This document shows positions 6,933 to 11,841 of a DNA stretch of 11,841 nucleotides, piece by piece. Under the pieces are notes generated by a model. That model saw only the letters and a list, made by a program, of their open reading frames with translations, was not told the DNA's origin and did no database searches. Position 1 is the stretch's first letter. Each line of letters starts with the position of its first letter. A program made the translations under genes and the position numbers. The DNA is from CAZEAN01 sp964510225 (GTDB lineage Bacteria > Planctomycetota > Planctomycetia > Isosphaerales > Isosphaeraceae): NCBI GenBank assembly GCA_964510225.1, contig CAZEAN010000162.1, forward strand, positions 1 to 11,841. Direction: 5' to 3'.

Positions 6933-9900
6933 ATGTCTGCCGTTCATGCTGATCGAAACCTCTTGTATGGCCTCCTGGCACTCCAGATGGATTTCATCAC
7001 GCAAGATGACTTAATCAAAGCGATGCAGGCTTGGGTCCTTGAAAAGGAAAAACCGATCGGCCAGATCCTTCAAGAGACTGGACTGCTGAGTGTTAAGGAT
7101 CATGATGTCCTTGAGCCGTTACTGCGGAGGCATTTGTCACGCCATCAGGATGTTCTGGAAGCAAGTCTGTCGGCAGTCTCTGTGCCGCATGAAGTTCAGG
7201 AAGGGCTTAATAAACTTGATGATCACGATATTCGAGCGAGCGTGGGCTATCTGACATTCTCCGCACCAACCTCGATTGCACCCCTCGATGATGGTTCACA
7301 GCAAGCCCCGGTTTCGAATTTCGCAACCTTTTCAGCGCCTCCAGCTCCCATCCAATACTCGGCCCAAACACTTCCTCCACCGCCAGAAGTGAGTTCCGTC
7401 TCATTGAGAGCACCTCGTTTTCAGATCCTCCGCCCCCATGCGCGGGGAGGTCTCGGTGAGGTCCACGAAGCTCACGACACCGAACTCCATCGTACTGTCG
7501 CCCTGAAGACGATCCGCGACAAATACGCGGATGATCCAGAGAGTCGTCGGAGATTCGAGTACGAGGCTGAAATCACCGGAGGCTTGGAACATCCCGGAAT
7601 CGTCCCGGTTTACAGCCTGGAACATAGCACGAACCGCCGCCCAACTTACGCGATGAGGTTTATCCGCGGCAGCAGTCTTCGGGCCACCATCAAGGACTAC
7701 CACAGCCACTCGAGTCGTCACGCCAGTCCGACTGATCGCACTCTTCAGCTCCGTCGCTTAATCGGCCAACTGATCGATGCGTGCAATGCTGTTGCCTATG
7801 CTCACAGTCGGGGTGTCATCCACCGTGACTTGAAGCCGGACAACATCATGGTTGGCAAGTATGGCGAAACGCTGGTGGTTGACTGGGGACTCGCCAAGAC
7901 CTTGAGTACAGGAAACAGTGCGACGGGAGAAGATGTTGAGCCGACCCTCCGTCCCCCGAGTTTGCAAAACCGCTCAGAAACCCAAACAGGATTTGCAATC
8001 GGTACACCGTCCTACATGCCTCCCGAACAAGCAGAGGGGCGGCTTGATCTGATCGACCAGACGAGTGACGTCTACAGCCTGGGAGCGACCCTTTACGCGA
8101 TCTTGGTCGGGTATTCTCCGTTCCAACAGGCGTCTACGCTCGAAATCCTCAACGCAGTCCGCGCCGGACGATTTGATCCGCCTCGGTTCCACGATCCTTC
8201 GATTCCTGCGCCACTGGAGGCAATCTGTCTCAAAGCGATGGCATTTCGTCCGATTGACCGGTTCCAAAGCGCTACCGAGTTGGCTGCGGACCTCGAACGT
8301 TGGCTCGCCGACGAGCCGGTCTCCTGTTACCAAGAACCTTTTTCGACCCGACTCCGACGCTGGTCGAGCCGGCACCGGACGATCGTCGGAACTGTCAGTG
8401 CCGGCGTCCTGGCCGCGCTCGTGGGTCTGGTTGTGGTGCTCGTGATCCAAGAGAACGCACGACAGCAGATTGAAGACGCCTACGAAGACGAGCAAATTGC
8501 GAACAGGAAATTGAACGCTGCCTACGAGCAGCAAGAAAGGGATGCCCTCGAACTCGCTCGGCAATCAAATGAACTGATCCAAACGAACAAAGAACTCGAA
8601 CAGAAGGACAAAAAACTTGGAGAGCAAAATCAAGCTCTCACAACAGCAAATACTGATCTGGAAGTAGCCAATACCGATCTGGAAGCAGCAAAGACTGATC
8701 TGGAAGAGGCAAACAAAGATCTAGAAGAAGCCCTCAGAGTAGCTTACGCGATTTTGGAAGGCCCACTCACGGGAAGCAATAACTCCATCCTCAACTCACT
8801 CCGTGTCTTTCGTGACGATGGGGCGACACTGACAAGTAAACACATGCAGGCACGTATCGAACTTTTCCGTGCAATTCCAAAGATGCTTGAACTGTTCGAT
8901 CTTTACTATCGTTCAACAAACATGATGCAGAAGATCAAACTTGTCGCTAGATACAAAGAAGTTCTTGACTTGCTTAGGAGAGCAATCGAGTTCGATCCCG
9001 ATCTAGGATTGGCTCATCTCACCTTATCTCAACTATTGATGGAAACTGCGTATATTACTCATGATTGGGCAGATCTCACCGAGAGGCTTGGCCTAGAGTT
9101 GCCAACCTCTGAGACCGTTCTCTATCACTGTGATCGATCTGTTCAACTCCTACCTAACAGTAGCTATGCCTATTCCGGCAGGGGTTACGTTCGAATTGGA
9201 ATCGATGATGAAGGTGCGCTGAGAGATCTTGAAAAAGCAATTGAACTCGACCCAACAAACGAAAACGCATACGAAGTGTTCGGCGATTATTATTACCATC
9301 TAGGCGAACACCGAAAAGCAATCGAATACGTCATGACCGGCCTCCGGATCGGAAACGAGGGTTTGAACTTATTGTATAACAATGGTGATGAACTATTACG
9401 CGATGTGGCAATTTATAATGCCAGCGCACTGCTCGATCAGGAAGTTGATCCTAAAGAACAGATGTTTGGTTGGACGATCTATCGGACCGCCGGATCCGGC
9501 CTCACAGATTTCGGAGATAATCTCTATCTCCTCTGGCTCAACGCCGCCGCCTTCGTTTTGAGTGCTTCCCCAGAAGAGAAAGCTGAGCTGTTCGATATCC
9601 TCTCACCGCTCAGAGTTGAAAACGAGGAGAGCTCGTACCGGCTCTCGCGACTGATCCTTGAGGGGTTCGCCCGCTTAGCAGCGGGGCGGTCGCTTGAAGA
9701 GGAAATGCTCCGAGACATCAAGCGGCTGGGAAACGAAACTGCTTGCGAATTCTATCGGAGCGACACCGAGATCCTTTTGGAAGAGTTCGCCCCAGATTCT
9801 GAACCTACTTCGATCAGCGGAACTGACCGATTCCGGGACTTGCTTGCCCAGGTCCGTTACCTCGGGGACCAGCGGCCTGCTCTCCATGCCTCCCTGATCA

Positions 9901-10295
9901 AGGCATCTCTGGCAATGGCAAGGGCGCGAGCCGGAGACCACGTAACGGCTCGAGAAATTGTCCAGGAAGTTCGCGCAGCGGATCAAGTCAGTATCGAGGC
10001 AGCCTATAACCTCATCTGTGCGTCAGCCCTTACGAGCAAGATCGTTGGCGATGACTCAGAGTTATCGGACGAGGAACGAAACGCCCTCGCCGACTCGGAT
10101 CGAGGAATCGCTCTCGGAGTTTTGGAACGAATCCGTGACACTGGTTTCTTCCAACAGCAACGCGGTCTTTCCTTGCTTCAGCATGATCAAGACCTTAATC
10201 CTCTTCGAGATCTTCGCGATTTTCAGATGTTTGTTTGGGATCTCACTTTCCCGTCAGATGGTGGGATTGCCGAGTCGAGCAGCGCGTCTCCCTAG
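6933..10295 (+). CDS. Membrane-anchored PknB-like Ser/Thr protein kinase with coiled coil and TPR-like C-terminus
   Basis: The product is 1120 residues. Residues 1-75 form a helical N-terminal module (RNLLYGLLALQMDFITQDDL) common before the kinase in planctomycete proteins; a Pro/Ser-rich linker follows. The kinase domain spans about 163-450: glycine loop ARGGLGEV, K192 in VALKTI, HRDLKPDN with catalytic D299, DWG (D317) in place of DFG, a long activation loop, then GTPSYMPPEQA and DVYSLGATLYAI. All key residues are present, so it is probably active. One membrane helix (about 484-506) separates it from a coiled coil (about 507-610). TPR-like segments include SYAYSGRGYVRIG and AIELDPTNENAYEVFG (about 743-808). 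The end, DLNPLRDLRDFQMF, also resembles planctomycete kinase tails. The predicted topology puts the kinase in the cytoplasm and the TPR part across the membrane, where it may sense or bind a partner. Ligand and targets are unknown. Confidence 0.92.
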   Translation: MSAVHADRNLLYGLLALQMDFITQDDLIKAMQAWVLEKEKPIGQILQETGLLSVKDHDVLEPLLRRHLSRHQDVLEASLSAVSVPHEVQEGLNKLDDHDIRASVGYLTFSAPTSIAPLDDGSQQAPVSNFATFSAPPAPIQYSAQTLPPPPEVSSVSLRAPRFQILRPHARGGLGEVHEAHDTELHRTVALKTIRDKYADDPESRRRFEYEAEITGGLEHPGIVPVYSLEHSTNRRPTYAMRFIRGSSLRATIKDYHSHSSRHASPTDRTLQLRRLIGQLIDACNAVAYAHSRGVIHRDLKPDNIMVGKYGETLVVDWGLAKTLSTGNSATGEDVEPTLRPPSLQNRSETQTGFAIGTPSYMPPEQAEGRLDLIDQTSDVYSLGATLYAILVGYSPFQQASTLEILNAVRAGRFDPPRFHDPSIPAPLEAICLKAMAFRPIDRFQSATELAADLERWLADEPVSCYQEPFSTRLRRWSSRHRTIVGTVSAGVLAALVGLVVVLVIQENARQQIEDAYEDEQIANRKLNAAYEQQERDALELARQSNELIQTNKELEQKDKKLGEQNQALTTANTDLEVANTDLEAAKTDLEEANKDLEEALRVAYAILEGPLTGSNNSILNSLRVFRDDGATLTSKHMQARIELFRAIPKMLELFDLYYRSTNMMQKIKLVARYKEVLDLLRRAIEFDPDLGLAHLTLSQLLMETAYITHDWADLTERLGLELPTSETVLYHCDRSVQLLPNSSYAYSGRGYVRIGIDDEGALRDLEKAIELDPTNENAYEVFGDYYYHLGEHRKAIEYVMTGLRIGNEGLNLLYNNGDELLRDVAIYNASALLDQEVDPKEQMFGWTIYRTAGSGLTDFGDNLYLLWLNAAAFVLSASPEEKAELFDILSPLRVENEESSYRLSRLILEGFARLAAGRSLEEEMLRDIKRLGNETACEFYRSDTEILLEEFAPDSEPTSISGTDRFRDLLAQVRYLGDQRPALHASLIKASLAMARARAGDHVTAREIVQEVRAADQVSIEAAYNLICASALTSKIVGDDSELSDEERNALADSDRGIALGVLERIRDTGFFQQQRGLSLLQHDQDLNPLRDLRDFQMFVWDLTFPSDGGIAESSSASP
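8649..8732 (+). repeat. Four tandem 21-bp repeats encoding a heptad coiled coil
   Basis: Four consecutive 21-bp units encode NTDLEVA, NTDLEAA, KTDLEEA and NKDLEEA, kinase residues 573-600. The DNA is similar as well, each unit holding a core of GAT-CTN-GAA. The units are one heptad long, so gain or loss of a unit would lengthen the coiled coil without breaking register. Confidence 0.85.
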
Positions 10296-10425
10296 CGTGC
10301 TTGAAGATTAGGAATCTAGGCCATTTCGGGGTCGAATGGCGCTTTGTAGGATGAGAAGGGCGTTGGTCGAGCAATCAAGGGGTTAGGCTAACGTTTGATC
10401 ATCCACGGATACGATCCAAGACAAA

Positions 10426-10431
10426 GGGAGG
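10426..10431 (+). promoter_or_regulatory. Ribosome binding site GGGAGG for the DUF3500 gene
   Basis: GGGAGG lies eight bases before the ATG at 10440. It decides against the upstream in-frame TTG at 10395, which would place 15 extra residues before the Tat signal. Confidence 0.7.
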
Positions 10432-10439
10432 TACCGACG

Positions 10440-11471
10440 ATGTCCGGTCCGCATCATTCCGCCCCCGTATCTCGCCGTGAATTCGTCCGTGCGGTCGGTG
10501 TCGCAGGATTCACTGCAGCAGCCGTACCGTTGGTCGGGGTCTCATCAATCGCGGCCTCTCCGATGACTCGGATCGCAGGCGACGTGGGACCGAAGCCCAC
10601 CGATGCTGCAGAAACCGCCGTCGCGCGACTTTTCCAGACCATGTCGAAGGAGCAGTTGGAGACCATCTGCTTCCCGTTTGATCATCCGCTTCGATCACGA
10701 GTCCGCAACAACTGGGCCATCGTTCCCCCGACGATCGACGAGATGTCGACCGAGCAACAGGAACTCTGCAAAGAGATCATGAAGGGAATCTGCTCGGAAG
10801 ACGGCTTCGAGCGCTTCATGTATCAGATGGACGAAGATTACGGCGGTTTTGGCGCTTACCATGTCGCGATCTTCGGTGAGCCCGGCACTGACAAACCGTT
10901 CGAATGGGTTCTCAGCGGACGTCACGACACCCTCCGAGCAGATGGGAACTCCGTCGAAGGTGCGGCGTTTGGCGGCCCGATCTTCTACGGCCACTCCTCG
11001 AAGACATTTAACGAAGGACCGCAGCACACGGGTAACGTGTGGTGGTACCAAGCCGAACAAGCCAACAGAATCTTTGATACCCTCGACGAGACACAAAGGA
11101 ACGCTGCCTTGGTCGGTGGCAAGCGAGCCGCCGACTCATTCCGAACCGTCCAGCTCAAGGGCGCCAAGGCACCAACTCAAGGCGTCTTGGTCGGCGATCT
11201 CGACGACCAGCAGAAGAAGATGGTCGGCAAGCTAATCGAGGACATGCTCCTCCCGTTCCGAGCCACCGACGCCGACGAAACCCGCGCCTGCCTCAAGGAA
11301 GCTGGTGGTCTCGATCCGCTCCGCTTGACCTTCTACAAGGACGGAGACATCGGCAACGACGGCGTCTGGGACGTCTGGAAGCTCGAAGGCCCGGCCTTTG
11401 CTTGGTACTTCCACGGTGAACCTCATGTTCACACTTGGCTCAATGTCGCGAGCAAAGCACCGTCCGCCTAA
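10440..11471 (+). CDS. Tat-exported DUF3500 family protein
   Basis: The product is 343 residues from the ATG at 10440. The N-terminus is a twin-arginine signal: SRREFVRAVG with R12 and R13, then a hydrophobic alanine/valine stretch ending near SSIAASP. Export of a folded, possibly cofactor-bearing protein is therefore likely. The body matches DUF3500 as I recall it: GFGAYHVAIFGEPG, ending in AWYFHGEPHVHTWLNV. That ending holds a His cluster, H325, H329 and H331, flanked by W322 and W333, which could bind a metal; this is inference. No enzymatic role has been established for the family, to my knowledge. The gene lies 144 bp after the kinase on the same strand. That gap has its own ribosome site and an 11-bp palindrome (10382-10392), so it may have its own promoter. 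A strong stem-loop follows the stop. Confidence 0.85.
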   Translation: MSGPHHSAPVSRREFVRAVGVAGFTAAAVPLVGVSSIAASPMTRIAGDVGPKPTDAAETAVARLFQTMSKEQLETICFPFDHPLRSRVRNNWAIVPPTIDEMSTEQQELCKEIMKGICSEDGFERFMYQMDEDYGGFGAYHVAIFGEPGTDKPFEWVLSGRHDTLRADGNSVEGAAFGGPIFYGHSSKTFNEGPQHTGNVWWYQAEQANRIFDTLDETQRNAALVGGKRAADSFRTVQLKGAKAPTQGVLVGDLDDQQKKMVGKLIEDMLLPFRATDADETRACLKEAGGLDPLRLTFYKDGDIGNDGVWDVWKLEGPAFAWYFHGEPHVHTWLNVASKAPSA

Positions 11472-11514
11472 GTTTAAGTTCAGTCGTGCAATTCTAGAGC
11501 CCAGTACGATGAGT

Positions 11515-11541
11515 GGGCGCCGACCTGAAGGGTTGGCGCCC
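11515..11541 (+). terminator. Strong stem-loop after the DUF3500 gene, probable terminator
   Basis: An 11-bp stem (arms 11515-11525 and 11531-11541, GGGCGCCGACC with GGTTGGCGCCC, one G-T wobble) closes a 5-nt loop TGAAG, 43 bp after the stop codon. There is no T-run after it, so it is not a textbook intrinsic terminator. It could equally protect the mRNA 3' end. A weaker alternative stem (11499-11503 with 11514-11518) overlaps its left arm. Confidence 0.5.
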
Positions 11542-11661
11542 TGATAGGTGAGATAGCAGGCTGATCTCACCGAAACGAATCAGGGAGTTGGTTCGTTAGC
11601 ATCTATTAAACCACCCAGTTCGATAGACGCACACCGGAAGCCCCCGTCGATCAGACATCCG

Positions 11662-11841
11662 TTGGCGGTCGAACACCATGACGACCCCGAGCATCAGATT
11701 CGGATCACCACCTTTGAGTATGACGAGCGGGGTCGCCGCACTGTGCGGACCCTGCCGATGGGCCAGGATGAGTCCTGGACCAATGATGACCTCGGTCGCA
11801 TGGAGACGCACACCAACTTCAACGACCAGGTCACCGAGTAC
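11662..11841 (+). CDS. RHS/YD-repeat protein fragment, runs off right edge, start uncertain
   Basis: The plus-strand frame is open from 11557 to the window end. From about 11698 it reads as RHS/YD-repeat sequence: ITTFEYDERGRRTVRTLP, then WTNDDLGRMETHTNF and VTEY. The FEYDERGR and DDLGR motifs are the family's YDxxGR signature. RHS proteins are large secreted or surface beta-cage proteins, often carrying a toxin at the C-terminus. No start can be fixed. The first in-frame ATG is at 11758, inside the repeat, and TTG at 11662 has no ribosome site. No signal peptide is visible. It may be a 5'-truncated remnant or the exposed middle of a broken gene. The sequence to the right is needed to decide. 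Confidence 0.6.
   Translation, partial: MAVEHHDDPEHQIRITTFEYDERGRRTVRTLPMGQDESWTNDDLGRMETHTNFNDQVTEY

Noticed and set aside
10320..10340. Hairpin GCCATT/AATGGC after the kinase stop as a terminator.
   Set aside because: The stem is only 6 bp with a 9-nt loop and no T-run; it could occur by chance.

Overview
The window looks like chromosomal DNA from a planctomycete, probably class Planctomycetia. The call rests on gene content only, with no marker gene such as rRNA. The supporting genes are a secreted PVT-rich repeat protein of the kind seen in planctomycete cell walls, a very large Ser/Thr kinase with a membrane segment, coiled coil and TPR-like tail, bacterial genes for tetrahydromethanopterin-type cofactor synthesis, and a Tat-exported DUF3500 protein.

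Left part (1-1977): an incomplete, minus-strand repeat protein starts at 1451 and runs off the left edge. A gene-free divergent gap of about 0.5 kb separates it from a plus-strand alkaline-phosphatase-superfamily phosphodiesterase (1978-3663).

Middle (3694-6752): two minus-strand genes overlap by four bases (GTGA) and form a clear operon. The promoter-proximal gene is a dihydropteroate-synthase-related protein. The distal gene encodes a DUF447 domain joined in one frame to a beta-ribofuranosylaminobenzene 5'-phosphate synthase domain. Both fit the pterin-aminobenzene condensation part of (tetrahydro)methanopterin synthesis, the C1 carrier used for formaldehyde handling in methylotrophs, methanogens and many planctomycetes. 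The operon converges on the phosphodiesterase gene with only 30 bp between stop codons.

Right part (6933-11841): divergent from the pterin operon lies the 1120-residue membrane kinase. It is followed by the DUF3500 protein, a strong stem-loop after its stop, and at the right edge a fragment with RHS/YD-repeat character that has no convincing start.

Most genes appear to be ordinary for the lineage. The points most worth checking are the DUF447/beta-RFAP synthase fusion, the 84-bp periodic repeats of the cell-surface gene, the four-unit heptad repeat in the kinase, and the start-less RHS fragment. I found no CRISPR array, tRNA, rRNA, insertion sequence or defence system.
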